A DNA stretch of 64,000 bases from Streptantibioticus ferralitis (GTDB lineage: Bacteria; Actinomycetota; Actinomycetes; Streptomycetales; Streptomycetaceae), in NCBI RefSeq assembly GCF_029223525.1, contig NZ_JARHTQ010000002.1:496001-560000 (forward strand). Direction: 5' to 3'. Under the pieces are notes generated by a model. The model saw only the letters and a program-made list of their open reading frames with translations, had not been told where the DNA came from and did not search any database. A program made the position numbers and the translations under genes. The stretch's first letter is position 1. Each line of letters starts with the position of its first letter. Positions 54,001 through 61,689 of the stretch are shown piece after piece.

Positions 54001-55099
54001 CGGTCCCCACCCCGGCGATCACCAGTTCGCCGGTCGCGCCCCACGGCACCGGCCGCCCCTCGGCGTCCACGACCGCGACCTCCCAACCGTCCAGCGGCCT
54101 GCCGATGCGCACCGGCTCGCCGGGCACCAGCCGGGCGGCGCAGGCGACCACCGCGGTCTCGGTCGGCCCGTAGGTGTTCCACATCTCCCGCCCCGCGCCC
54201 AGGCGGTCGACGAGTTCCTCCGGGCATGCCTCACCGCCGACGATGAGCAGCCGTACCCGGTCAAGCGAGGCGACCGGCCACAGCGCCAGGAGACCGGGAA
54301 CCGTGGAGATCGCGGTGATCCCGTGGTCCACCAGCCAGGGCCCGAGGTCAGTGCCCGCGCGGACCAGCGAACGGGGAGCCGGGACCAGACACGCGCCATG
54401 CCGCCACGCCAGCCACATCTCCTCGCAGGACGCGTCGAAGCCCACCGACAGCCCCGCCAGCACCCGGTCACCCGGTCCCAGCGGCTCAGCGCGCAGGAAC
54501 AGCCGGGCCTCGGCGTCCACGAGGGCCGCGGCGGAGCGGTGGGTGACCGCGACGCCCTTGGGCTGCCCGGTCGTGCCGGACGTGAAGATGATCCACGCGT
54601 CGTCCCCCGGAGACGGCCGCCCCGGCCGACGCCCAGCAGCCGTCACACCGGGACAGCGGACGGACATCCCGGCACCGACGACAGCGCGGACACCGGCCTC
54701 GGACCAGATCATCTCGGCCCGCTCGTCGGGGTCGTCGGCGTCTACCGGCACGTAGGCCGCACCAGCCCACAGCACGGCGAGGATCGCCACGTACAACTCG
54801 GCCGTGCCCGACGCGACACGGACGCCGACCCGGTCCCCAGGGCCGATGCCCATGTCACGCAGCCTGCCGGCGAACGCGGTCACCTCGGCGAACAGGGTGC
54901 GGTAGTCCAGCGGGGAATCACCGGCGGCCAGGGCCGGGGCGGTGGGGTGCGCCCGCACCGTCGACTCCAGGATGTCCACCAGCGTGCGCGGCGCCGCCGC
55001 GGGTACCGTCGGCCACCGCGCCCCGCCCGGCACGGGAGCGGCCGGTTCACCCTGCGAGCCAGGATTGCGGCCCGTCGGAAGGACACACTTCGATGGCAC
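51059..55099 (-). CDS. Pls/PosA-family single-module NRPS (poly-amino-acid synthetase)
   Basis: About 1346 residues. Adenylation domain, residues ~40-515, with core motifs FTSGTTGQPKGV (172-183), GFDASCEEMW (220-229), NTYGPTE (308-314), YRSGD (391-395) and the catalytic lysine SGKIDRRAL (502-510). Carrier domain with phosphopantetheine serine 559 in FFALGGSSL. Then six membrane helices flanking three hexapeptide-rich, acyltransferase-like domains, the exact order of epsilon-poly-L-lysine synthetase (Pls, 1319 residues), whose three tandem C-like domains join amino acids by isopeptide bonds. No condensation or thioesterase domain is present. The acidic residue in DASCEE suits a basic substrate. 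GTG 55099 has GAAGGG upstream; earlier in-frame starts exist. Confidence 0.92.
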   Translation of the reverse strand: MPSKCVLPTGRNPGSQGEPAAPVPGGARWPTVPAAAPRTLVDILESTVRAHPTAPALAAGDSPLDYRTLFAEVTAFAGRLRDMGIGPGDRVGVRVASGTAELYVAILAVLWAGAAYVPVDADDPDERAEMIWSEAGVRAVVGAGMSVRCPGVTAAGRRPGRPSPGDDAWIIFTSGTTGQPKGVAVTHRSAAALVDAEARLFLRAEPLGPGDRVLAGLSVGFDASCEEMWLAWRHGACLVPAPRSLVRAGTDLGPWLVDHGITAISTVPGLLALWPVASLDRVRLLIVGGEACPEELVDRLGAGREMWNTYGPTETAVVACAARLVPGEPVRIGRPLDGWEVAVVDAEGRPVPWGATGELVIAGVGTARYLDGVRDAEAFRTHPALPGQRVYRSGDLVRADPQGLAFVGRADDQVKIAGRRVELGEIDTALRALPGVRAAAAAVHSTAAAGQVLVGYVVPDESVADGRSRFDVAAARHHLRGRLPPPLVPRIAVIQELPTSTSGKIDRRALPWPLPPPAEAGVKDADLGGTTGWLAGHWRRLLAVPVTAGSDFFALGGSSLAAARLVSALRERFPDVSVTDVYRCPTLCALAERLDTLGQRHRADRVVRPTPRRAGVVQALVLVALFTVVGLRWLLALATLDNVTGPPPGIPRLSWWVVLGGWLALCSAPSRLGICAGVARLLTRGVRPGAYPRGCSVHLRLWAAERTVMTLGMPNLLGTPWATLFARAVGCTVGRDVALHALPPVTGLAAFGDGCAVEPEADITGWWLDGDVLHLGAVRIGADARVGTRAMLLPGALVEQRAHIAPGACVTGTVVPGQVWSGTPARPTGEVDGAVFRQHRERPTGRGWWPTAYATAALGFDILPLLALLPAFILFDSASGTGLTPGVLVQELPWAVPVGTLLTVLSYAALVAVIVRLAGAALTPGSHPVSGRVAWCAWVTSRLMDQARRLLFPLYASLLTPLWLRLCGAKVGHRAEVSTALTLPRLTSVERGAFLADDTLLAPYELHGPWLRLGRSAVGRRAFVGNSGIVGPGRALPDHALIGVLSDAPAHLDPGTSWLGRPGFSVPRRPDHVDPRRTFQPPMHLVVARAAIELCRAVPLLCGAVLADAVFLALEELVSAFGWTAAIALVGPLLLAGGVIASLVTTAAKWVLVGRFTPCQHPLWSSFVWRNELYDTFVETLASPWFGHHLVGTPLLNVWLRTLGAHIGRGVWCDSHWLPEPDLVRLGDGASVNRGCVLQTHLFHDRLMRVDAVQLRPGATLGPHSIALPGAVIGDGAAVGPSSLVMGGEHVPAGTRWLGNPVARWTPGAVARCAMRLPSADGGRQGSRQCRRGTRRLRSGAGSASR

Positions 55100-55258
55100 G
55101 TCCGGCAGCCCTTCGCAGCGGTATCGTGCATCCGTCTCTTCCAGTCTGGCCCCGGCCGGGCACGACATCCACCCACGCCGACCGGTCACCCGCAGCCGAG
55201 CGATGCCGGGCCCGGCGAGGTGACGATCCCGGCCTTCGCATCCACCCGACCGCGGTCA

Positions 55259-55540
55259 TCAGCCTCCGGACGAATGGCAGCCGGAGGGCAGGGATGTGTC
55301 GCCGTCGGGGCCCGGCAGGAAGAAGACGCCGATCCGGACGCTGCCGGACTGGCCGCCCTGCCAGTAGCCGCGCTTGGGGGCGCGCGAGAAGAGCTTCAGG
55401 CGTTGCGTGATCGCGCCGTTCACACGGTCGGCAGCCGCCTGGCCTTCGTCCGGTTGGGGCGCGCTGCCGAAGGACAGTACGAAACCCGCGGTCCGGTTCT
55501 GTACACCCGCACCGGGTTGCCGTGAGCGTGGGGCGAGCTG
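55259..55540 (-). pseudogene. Unidentified coding remnant upstream of the Pls-type gene
   Basis: The minus-strand frame ending at 55259 reads VQNRTAGFVLSFGSAPQPDE, AADRVNGAITQRLKLFS and YWQGGQSGSVRIGVFFLPG, ending GCHSSGG. This is protein-like but has no start codon in the plausible part and reads from antisense GH30 sequence further up. I do not recognise the family. Confidence 0.3.
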
Positions 55541-55638
55541 GACAGTGTCCAGCCCAGGGCGAGCAGGACGGCCGCGGACGGGGTGGCGCCGGTACGGGGC
55601 GGGGATATCCGACGTCGCGAGGCTGTGTGGGGCACTGT

Positions 55639-57126
55639 TCACCTCCAGGTGAAGGTCGCCGAGGTCTGCGCGGGCAGGGTGTACGTGAACGTCTGGCCAC
55701 CCCAGTTGACGGTGACCGGCTGGTCGGACCCGCTGCTGTTGTAGGCGATCAGTGCCTTGGAGCCGTCGGGGTTGAGCCAGGCCACGTTGGGCACGGCGCT
55801 GTTGGCCGTGGAGTCGATGCGGTACGCGCCCGGGTGCACGAACTTCGTCAGCTGGCCCATGTCGTAGTACTCGATGTTGTAGTCGACCTGCCCGCTGCGG
55901 CCGTCGCCGTTGTGCACGGTGATCAGACCCGTGCAGGTGCCGCAACCGCCGTTGTGCGGGCCCATGTTCTGGTCCACCGCCAGTGACCACTTCACCACCG
56001 ACTTACCCCAGTTGCGGGTGTAGTCGATGATGTTGTTCATGTCCTCCTGCTGCTGGTTGGCGATCCAGGTACCGCCGGAGTGCTCGGTGTCGTACGCGTC
56101 GGTGCCCGGGTACTGGTTGTGCACCGTGCTCTGCTCGGAGACATCACCGCCGTAGCCGTGCCAGGCGAGGCCGCCGAACAACGGGTCGTCGCGTATCGCC
56201 GAGTCGTCGACCGTGGGCGCGCCGTAGGAGCCGTAGCTGTCCCAGTTCCAGTCCAGCGCGAGGACCTTGGTGTTCAGTCCCGCCGCGTGCAGGGCGGGCA
56301 GCAGGTCGGTGCCGGTGAAGTAGTGCAGTCCTGATCCGTTCCACTGCATCGAGGGGTAACCGGAGCAGCAGGTGGGCTCGTTCTGCGGTGTCACGTAGTC
56401 GATGTGCACGCCCTGTGCCTGGTAGGCCTGGATGTACTTGACGAAGTACTGCGCGTAGGCGGCGTAGTACTTCGCCTGCAACCAGCCCTGGTCGATGGCG
56501 TCGTTGTCCTTCATCCAGGCCGGTGCGGTCCAGGGGGTCGCCAGGACCTTCACATCGGGGTTGAGCGCTTGCGCCTGCTTGGTCAGCGGAAGCACGTCGG
56601 CCAGGTCGTGTCCGATGGAGAAGTGGTTCAGGTTCGGGTCGGTCTGGCCGGACGGCATGTCGTCGAAGGTGTAGTTGTACCGGGCGAGATCGGAGGCGCC
56701 CATCGGATTGCGCAGGAAGTCCAGCCCGATGCCGGAGCCGGGGTCGAACAGCTTGTGCATCACGTCGTCGCGGGTGCTCGCGCTGAGTGCCCCGCTGCTG
56801 TTCATCAGCCAGGCCGCGGTGTCCGTGAACGATGCTCCGGCACCGGTGAACTGCTGGTACTTGGCGCCGTCGTCGATGGAGACCGTCTGGCCGTTGCCGC
56901 CGGTTCCGGGAGCGAAGGCCACGGGAGCCTGCTGCTGCAGTCCACGGGTGACGCTGCGGCCGCCCGAGTCGCTGGTGGTGGTCAGCCAGATGTTGACCTG
57001 TTCACCGGTGGCGTGGGCGGTCGTCGGGCCGGCGAACAGGAATCCGGCGGCCAGCGCGGCTGCCGAGGCGAGCGCTGCGAGGAGTCTGCGCGGGTGGCGA
57101 GGGCGGTTGTGGGGGGAAGTCGCCAT
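55639..57126 (-). CDS. Secreted GH30 glycosidase
   Basis: 495 residues. A signal peptide (LLAALASAAALAAGFLFAGP) is cleaved near residue 39. GH30 (beta/alpha)8 barrel with acid/base E250 in TPQNEPT and nucleophile E348 in DTEHSGG. QQFTGAGASFTDTAAWLMNS near residue 91 is the typical start, and ATPWTAPAWMKDN lies at strand 3. The C-terminal beta-domain ends in FTYTLPAQTSATFTW. Relatives cleave beta-1,6-glucan, glucosylceramide or beta-1,6-galactan. The ATG follows GAGAGG. Repeated elements lie upstream of its start. Confidence 0.93.
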   Translation of the reverse strand: MATSPHNRPRHPRRLLAALASAAALAAGFLFAGPTTAHATGEQVNIWLTTTSDSGGRSVTRGLQQQAPVAFAPGTGGNGQTVSIDDGAKYQQFTGAGASFTDTAAWLMNSSGALSASTRDDVMHKLFDPGSGIGLDFLRNPMGASDLARYNYTFDDMPSGQTDPNLNHFSIGHDLADVLPLTKQAQALNPDVKVLATPWTAPAWMKDNDAIDQGWLQAKYYAAYAQYFVKYIQAYQAQGVHIDYVTPQNEPTCCSGYPSMQWNGSGLHYFTGTDLLPALHAAGLNTKVLALDWNWDSYGSYGAPTVDDSAIRDDPLFGGLAWHGYGGDVSEQSTVHNQYPGTDAYDTEHSGGTWIANQQQEDMNNIIDYTRNWGKSVVKWSLAVDQNMGPHNGGCGTCTGLITVHNGDGRSGQVDYNIEYYDMGQLTKFVHPGAYRIDSTANSAVPNVAWLNPDGSKALIAYNSSGSDQPVTVNWGGQTFTYTLPAQTSATFTWR

Positions 57127-57183
57127 GGTTGGCCTCTCGGCTGGGGGGAGTAAATGTCATGCACCTGTCGGCCATAGATGTAT

Positions 57184-57222
57184 GACTTACTTCATGGCTT
57201 AGTTCGGGTCGTGATTTAACTC
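57184..57222. promoter_or_regulatory. Direct repeats upstream of the GH30 gene
   Basis: GACTTACTTC (57184), GGCTTAGTTC (57196) and GATTTAACTC (57213) share the pattern G-N-Y-TTA-N-YTC in an AT-rich patch about 60-95 nt before the GH30 start; a possible regulator-binding array. Confidence 0.35.
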
Positions 57223-57270
57223 GTGAAGCAATAAGGCGTCAACCCTCCTTGCAGACATCAGGAGTTGACG

Positions 57271-57305
57271 GCGCCCACCCCCCCCGAATGCGGTGGGGTG
57301 GGCGC
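57271..57305 (-). terminator. Terminator of the ferritin-VIT gene
   Basis: Stem GCGCCCACCC with its complement, extendable by a few C-G pairs, 26 nt past the stop on the minus strand. Confidence 0.75.
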
Positions 57306-57330
57306 TGGTGGAGTGCGGTGGGTCGGCCGG

Positions 57331-58518
57331 TCAGACCTGGCCCGTGCCGACCGCGTGTCCGATGAAGTAGACGGCCAGAGCGGCGCCTGAACCGACGAGG
57401 AGCTGGCGTGCACCGGAACGCAGGACTGCCCTGCCGTTGAGCATTCCGAGGGCGGAGCCGACGGTGAACAGCGCGGTGGCGGCCAGCACGACCGTGGCGA
57501 CGAGCGCGGCGGTGCCGGAACCGAACAGGTAGGGGAGGACGACCACGACGGCGCCGAGGGCGAAGGCGATGAGGCTGGAGAACGCCGCCGACCACGGTGA
57601 GCCGAGCTCGTCGGGGTCGAGCCCGAGTTCCTCTCGGGCCATGGTGTCCAGGGCGGTGTCGTGGTCCTTCATGATGGTGGTGGCGACGCGCTGGGCCTCG
57701 TCGACGCCCAGGCCCTTGGCCCGGTAGATCAACGCGAGCTCTTCGGCCTCGGCCTCGGGGTCGTCGCGCAACTCCTCGGCTTCCAGGGCGATCTCGCGCT
57801 CGTAGGCCTCCCGCTGGCTGCGCATGGAGATGTACTCACCGGCGGCCATCGAGAAGGCACCGGCGAGCAGCCCGGCGATTCCGGCGAACAGGATGGTCGT
57901 GCCCGCCGCACCGGATCCGGCGAATCCCATGACCAAGGAGGTGTTGGAGACCAGGCCGTCGTTGACACCGAACACGGCGGCGCGCAGCGCGCCGGAGCGG
58001 TCGCCGCGGTGCCAGCGCTCACGCCGGGCGATGCCGCGTCCGCCCTCGTCGGTATCACCCTGCGCCTGGTCGCGTAGTCGGGTCAGTACCCGGGCGTGGG
58101 AACGCTCGTCGACCGCCATCCCCGGCGCGGCGTCGGGGTCGCCTTCGTAGAGTCCGGCGTCGGCGTGCTCGGCGCGCTCCACGAACGGCAGCACCGCGTC
58201 GACGGAGAACCGGCGGGCCAGGAAGGACAGCAACCTCGTACGCGGTCCGGGCCGGCGGGGTTCGGGGACGTGCTCGCCGAGGGCGGTGAGCTTGTCCGCC
58301 CAGTGGGCGGCGTGCCGTTCCTCCACCGAGGCCAGTTCCAGGAAGATCTGTTGCCGTTCTCCGGTGGCACCGGCGGCGAGTCCCCGGTACAGGGCCGCGC
58401 TCTGCCGTTCCGAGCCGAGCAGATCCCGGAACCGTGCGGCCGCCTGCCGGATCGTACGGGCGTTCCGCTGGTGCGTCTCAGTGTCGTGGGTATCCGTTTG
58501 ACGGGTCTCGGTGTTCAT
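57331..58518 (-). CDS. Ferritin-like/VIT1 fusion, iron or manganese exporter (MbfA-like)
   Basis: 395 residues. Residues ~20-165 are a rubrerythrin-like four-helix domain (RFRDLLGSERQSAALYRGLA, IFLELASVEERHAAHWADKL, MAVDERSHARVL with glutamate/histidine ligands). Residues ~175-395 are a VIT1/CCC1 transporter (RAAVFGVNDGLVSNTSLVMG, FSMAAGEYISMRSQREAYE and three C-terminal helices). This fusion matches membrane-bound ferritin MbfA, which senses iron and pumps it out. Its ATG lies inside the end of the fur gene (41-nt overlap), so Fur and exporter are translated from one message. Confidence 0.9.
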   Translation of the reverse strand: MNTETRQTDTHDTETHQRNARTIRQAAARFRDLLGSERQSAALYRGLAAGATGERQQIFLELASVEERHAAHWADKLTALGEHVPEPRRPGPRTRLLSFLARRFSVDAVLPFVERAEHADAGLYEGDPDAAPGMAVDERSHARVLTRLRDQAQGDTDEGGRGIARRERWHRGDRSGALRAAVFGVNDGLVSNTSLVMGFAGSGAAGTTILFAGIAGLLAGAFSMAAGEYISMRSQREAYEREIALEAEELRDDPEAEAEELALIYRAKGLGVDEAQRVATTIMKDHDTALDTMAREELGLDPDELGSPWSAAFSSLIAFALGAVVVVLPYLFGSGTAALVATVVLAATALFTVGSALGMLNGRAVLRSGARQLLVGSGAALAVYFIGHAVGTGQV

Positions 58519-59020
58519 CGTGTGGATCTCCTGACCGGTCACCGCGCGGGGGGACGCTCGGTGCCGATGGTGGTTCGCCCGGGGCGTTCGAGGCGTGCTC
58601 GTGGAGGCAGTGCCGACAGGTCCCGCGGAAGATGACCTGTGCCTCGTCGACCCGACCCACGTCGTCGCCCGCGGTGAGGCATGGCTTCGCGCCGACGAGA
58701 CAGGACACATCGCTGACCCGACCGCACCTCGTGCAGACGAAGTGGTGGTGCCAGGTGTCGGCGAACTCGTAGACGGCCGCGCCGGGGCCGACGTCCGCGC
58801 GCAGTACGACACCGAGGTCGGCCAGTACCACCAACGAGTTGTAGACGCTGGTACGGGGAAGTGTGACGCCGTGCTCCCCGAGGTGGGCGTGCACCTCGTC
58901 GGCCGTGCGGTGCCCGCCCATCGACCGCAGCGCATCCGTCACCGCGAGGCGCGGGCGAGTGACTCGCAGCCCGGCCTCCCGCAGCCGCGCCACGGTCTCC
59001 TGGGCGGGATCGCCTGTCAT
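58478..59020 (-). CDS. Fur-family metalloregulator
   Basis: 180 residues. Winged helix: LREAGLRVTRPRLAVTDALR, HRTADEVHAHL and LPRTSVYNSLVVLADLGVV. Metal sites: H91-H93 in TWHHHFVCTRCG, with structural zinc cysteines C96, C99, C135 and C138 (GTCRHC). The last 40 residues form a polar tail absent from most Fur proteins, because the stop lies inside the next gene. A perfect 21-bp palindrome upstream indicates autoregulation. With the VIT exporter, it is likely an iron- or peroxide-responsive control unit. Confidence 0.92.
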   Translation of the reverse strand: MTGDPAQETVARLREAGLRVTRPRLAVTDALRSMGGHRTADEVHAHLGEHGVTLPRTSVYNSLVVLADLGVVLRADVGPGAAVYEFADTWHHHFVCTRCGRVSDVSCLVGAKPCLTAGDDVGRVDEAQVIFRGTCRHCLHEHASNAPGEPPSAPSVPPRGDRSGDPHDEHRDPSNGYPRH

Positions 59021-59042
59021 TCGCCCTCTTCAGGTCGCTACC

Positions 59043-59063
59043 TATTTGGACAATGTCCAAATA
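59043..59063. promoter_or_regulatory. Fur-family operator, perfect palindrome
   Basis: Arm TATTTGGACA, a single central A, then its exact reverse complement. It lies 23-43 nt upstream of the fur ATG, overlapping the expected promoter. The rest of the gap to 59342 holds nothing recognised. Confidence 0.8.
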
Positions 59064-59342
59064 TACCACTGTCCCGCTCCTACTGAAAGGTCCCATCTGT
59101 GCAGTTCGGGAGGCGTGTGGAGGTGTGTGGGCGGATCCCGGCGCAGCGGCGTCTCGACCCCCACTCGCGACGGCGCCTGTGAAGTGCGCCGCATCACAGG
59201 CGAGCAATCTTTCCAAAAGCATCACAGGGGCTACGCACCGCCTTCGGCAGTGGCCGTTAGCGTTGCTGGCCGCTCGATCCCGCGTGCGATTCAACCGGTC
59301 GCCGGCGTCCCTGGCAGCGCAGTCAACACAGAAAGATCGCAG

Positions 59343-60176
59343 ATGGACTACTGCTCCTCGTGTCGTCGGGTCCTCAATGGAGCCCTGGTGTGTCCAGGGT
59401 GCGGCGCCTACGCCCCGGACATCGCGCCACCCGCCCATCGCCCGCACAGCACGGCGCCGACCGCGATGACCTGGGACGAGTTCCCCGCACCGGCGTCCCA
59501 CCCGGGCACCCATCGGCCCGATCCCGCACCGTTCGGTACCGGGGTGTCCGAGGCGGCCGTCGCCGACGAGCCGGTCGCCGCGTCGTCCAGCGGCTTCGAG
59601 GGCACCGCCACGGGCCAGGGGAGGGCGGCCCGGCGTCGCCAGATGGCCCGTTGGAAGAAGAGCCGGCGTCGGGCCGCGGTCGCGTCGGCCGTCGCGCTCG
59701 TCGGCGGCGGCCTGACCATCGCCGCGCTGCCGTCCGGACCTTCGACCGGCCATGCCCAGGCGGCCACGATGCCGAAGCCGGCAACGCCGGAGTCGGTCCG
59801 GCCGGACACCACCGTCTCATCAACGGCCCGGCCGGACACCCAGGTTCCGCAGCACCGCGGAACGGATACGTCCTCGCCCGTCACCACCAGTCCACCGCAG
59901 CTCACCACCGTCCAGGCGACGCCCGCCCCGACGATGAGCCCGCAGCCGGACACCACCGTCACTACGCATCCCCCCACGGCGACGAGCCCGTTGCCACGCA
60001 CCACACCCGCGCCGACCAACGCAACGCCCGTCTACCACACTGCCGCGCCGGCTCCGCAGACGAACGCGCCCACGTCCACCGACGGCTCCGGCGCGGGTGC
60101 GCCGTCGGCGAGCCCCGCACCGCCAACCGCATCGTCGCCGACGCCCGTGTGCCTGCTCGTCGTGTGCCTCTACTGA
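59343..60176 (+). CDS. SCO2400-like protein: zinc ribbon, one membrane helix, Thr/Pro-rich outer tail
   Basis: 277 residues. The N-terminal ribbon has C4, C7, C17 and C20 (CSSCRRVLNGALVCPGC). A 75-residue Pro/Ala linker, a very basic patch (ARRRQMARWKKSRRR) and one helix (AVASAVALVGGGLTIAAL) follow. About 150 extracellular residues rich in Thr, Pro, Ser and Ala come next, ending CLLVVCLY. This is the layout of Streptomyces SCO2400-family proteins, function unknown. A cytoplasmic metal ribbon tied to a wall-spanning tail suggests envelope sensing (inference). Confidence 0.75.
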   Translation: MDYCSSCRRVLNGALVCPGCGAYAPDIAPPAHRPHSTAPTAMTWDEFPAPASHPGTHRPDPAPFGTGVSEAAVADEPVAASSSGFEGTATGQGRAARRRQMARWKKSRRRAAVASAVALVGGGLTIAALPSGPSTGHAQAATMPKPATPESVRPDTTVSSTARPDTQVPQHRGTDTSSPVTTSPPQLTTVQATPAPTMSPQPDTTVTTHPPTATSPLPRTTPAPTNATPVYHTAAPAPQTNAPTSTDGSGAGAPSASPAPPTASSPTPVCLLVVCLY

Positions 60177-60321
60177 TGGTGCACCGAGCCAACGCACGCC
60201 CGTTTCGGCCGCGTTGGCGGTGGATACCCGGACGGCCCATGAGGTGTCACGACGTCGCCGGGTGGCTTCGGGCGCCCGGCGACGGATTCGGCGAGCAACG
60301 ACCGTGAAAGAGGAGGACCAA

Positions 60322-60810
60322 GTGACAAACGGCTACCCCGAGCGGGACAGGCCACAGATCGATGCCGGACGGCTGTGGGGCGGCGGGTTCGCGACAGCCG
60401 TGGTGGCCGGACTGCTCACCGAGGTGGGGATCCTGATCGCGCGTGGGCTACTGCACCTGGCGATCTTCGCCCCTGAAGGCGACGGGCTGTGGGGCGATGC
60501 CAACACCACCACCTACGCGGTGGGGGCCGGTGTCATCGCGCTCGCCGCGACCGGCCTGCTGCACTTCCTGCTCGCGACCACACCGAGCGCCACCGTGTTC
60601 TTCGGTTGGATCATGGCGTTGCTGACCGTCGTCGCCGTGGTGATCCCCCTGAACGTCATCGGCACCCGTACCGAGTTGATCGCCACCATCGTGCTCAACC
60701 TCCTTGTGGGGCTGGTCGTCACCTCCCTGTTGATCAGTACGGCTGCCGGAGCGCGGGCACGGATGAGGCACCAGTACCGTCAACCCTCCTACGACACCCG
60801 CCAGTGGTAG
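60322..60810 (+). CDS. DUF6069-type membrane protein
   Basis: 162 residues from a GTG with AGGAGGA about 6 nt upstream. Four membrane helices: GFATAVVAGLLTEVGILIAR, TYAVGAGVIALAATGLLHFLL, VFFGWIMALLTVVAVVIPL and LIATIVLNLLVGLVVTSLL, with a short polar head and a tyrosine- and glutamine-rich tail (RMRHQYRQPSYDTRQW). The pattern matches small actinobacterial DUF6069 proteins, with no known function. An upstream GTG at 60304 is less well placed. Confidence 0.75.
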   Translation: MTNGYPERDRPQIDAGRLWGGGFATAVVAGLLTEVGILIARGLLHLAIFAPEGDGLWGDANTTTYAVGAGVIALAATGLLHFLLATTPSATVFFGWIMALLTVVAVVIPLNVIGTRTELIATIVLNLLVGLVVTSLLISTAAGARARMRHQYRQPSYDTRQW

Positions 60811-60893
60811 ACGCGATCACCATTGCGTCCACCCCCGCACCCGACAACACATCCCGTCCGAACGGCGGCTGCGCGACCGAGTTGTGCCAGTAG

Positions 60894-60965
60894 GTGCCGC
60901 GAGCCGCCGAGATCGCCGAAATCCGCCGCCGGGACACCATCAAGGAGGAGGTCGAACCCCTATGA
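60894..60965 (+). CDS. Possible 23-codon leader ORF coupled to the HicB-like gene
   Basis: GTG-started 23-residue frame, VPRAAEIAEIRRRDTIKEEV then EPL. Its TGA overlaps the ATG of the HicB-like gene (ATGA). The amphipathic, charged sequence looks protein-like. It could be a tiny partner, the degraded end of a lost gene, or chance. Confidence 0.3.
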   Translation: MPRAAEIAEIRRRDTIKEEVEPL

Positions 60966-61555
60966 GCACTCGCTACGAAGTCCGGCTCCACAGAATCGGC
61001 CGATGGTGGGCCGTCGATATTCCCGCACTCACCATCTACACCCAGTGCCGCACCCTGGACGAGGCCGAGGGCATGGCGCGCGACGCCATCGCCGAGGCGC
61101 TGCGTATGCCACCGGAGACGGTCGCCGTGGACCTGGTGGTACCGCAGATCGCAGCACTGATGCAGAGCGTGCGGGAGGCACGAAGGCGCCGTGCCGCGGC
61201 GGCGAGTGCTGAGGAGCAGGCCGTGGCGGACGCCGTGCGCGCGCTCCTTGAGGACCTGGGGATGAGCCAGGGCGACGCCTGCAGACTGCTCGGGATATCC
61301 CACCAGGAGGCGTCTCAGCTCTCCCCGGCCCGCGGCTCCGGCGAATTCCGTGCCTGGCCCGTGGACCCACTGCCCGCGCCGAGCGCACCAGTGCGGTCCA
61401 TCCGCGGCGGCGCCGGGACCACCCGGCCCCTGACCGGCCGTCAGCGCCCGGGACCTGCCAACGGCTCACCCGACGGCAACGCTCTGGTGAGCCCGAAGCG
61501 GCACCGCGCCCCGGTCACCCGCCCGAGCTGGGCCATCGCCGAGGACGACGCCTGA
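60962..61555 (+). CDS. HicB-like antitoxin-fold protein without a HicA partner
   Basis: 197 residues. The first 60 match the HicB partial-RNase-H fold: YEVRLHRIGRWWAVDIPALT, IYTQCRTLDEAEGMARDAIA, EALRMPPETVAVDL. A helical linker and a putative DNA-binding helix pair follow (LEDLGMSQGDACRLLGIS), as in HicB antitoxins with XRE tails, then a Pro/Arg-rich low-complexity end. AAGGAGGAGG precedes the ATG. No HicA toxin gene is visible on either side, so this is either an orphan or part of an unrecognised pair. Confidence 0.75.
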   Translation: MSTRYEVRLHRIGRWWAVDIPALTIYTQCRTLDEAEGMARDAIAEALRMPPETVAVDLVVPQIAALMQSVREARRRRAAAASAEEQAVADAVRALLEDLGMSQGDACRLLGISHQEASQLSPARGSGEFRAWPVDPLPAPSAPVRSIRGGAGTTRPLTGRQRPGPANGSPDGNALVSPKRHRAPVTRPSWAIAEDDA

Positions 61556-61689
61556 CGGAGCGGCGCTGGCTGCCGCGGGGCGAACAAGGGGCGTCACTGC
61601 GCCGCTTGGGCACACCAACGCGATGGCTTACGCGCTATCCCACGGTCCCGGGGGGGCCGGAGCCCAACCCCGGCGGCGCGGACGAGACG

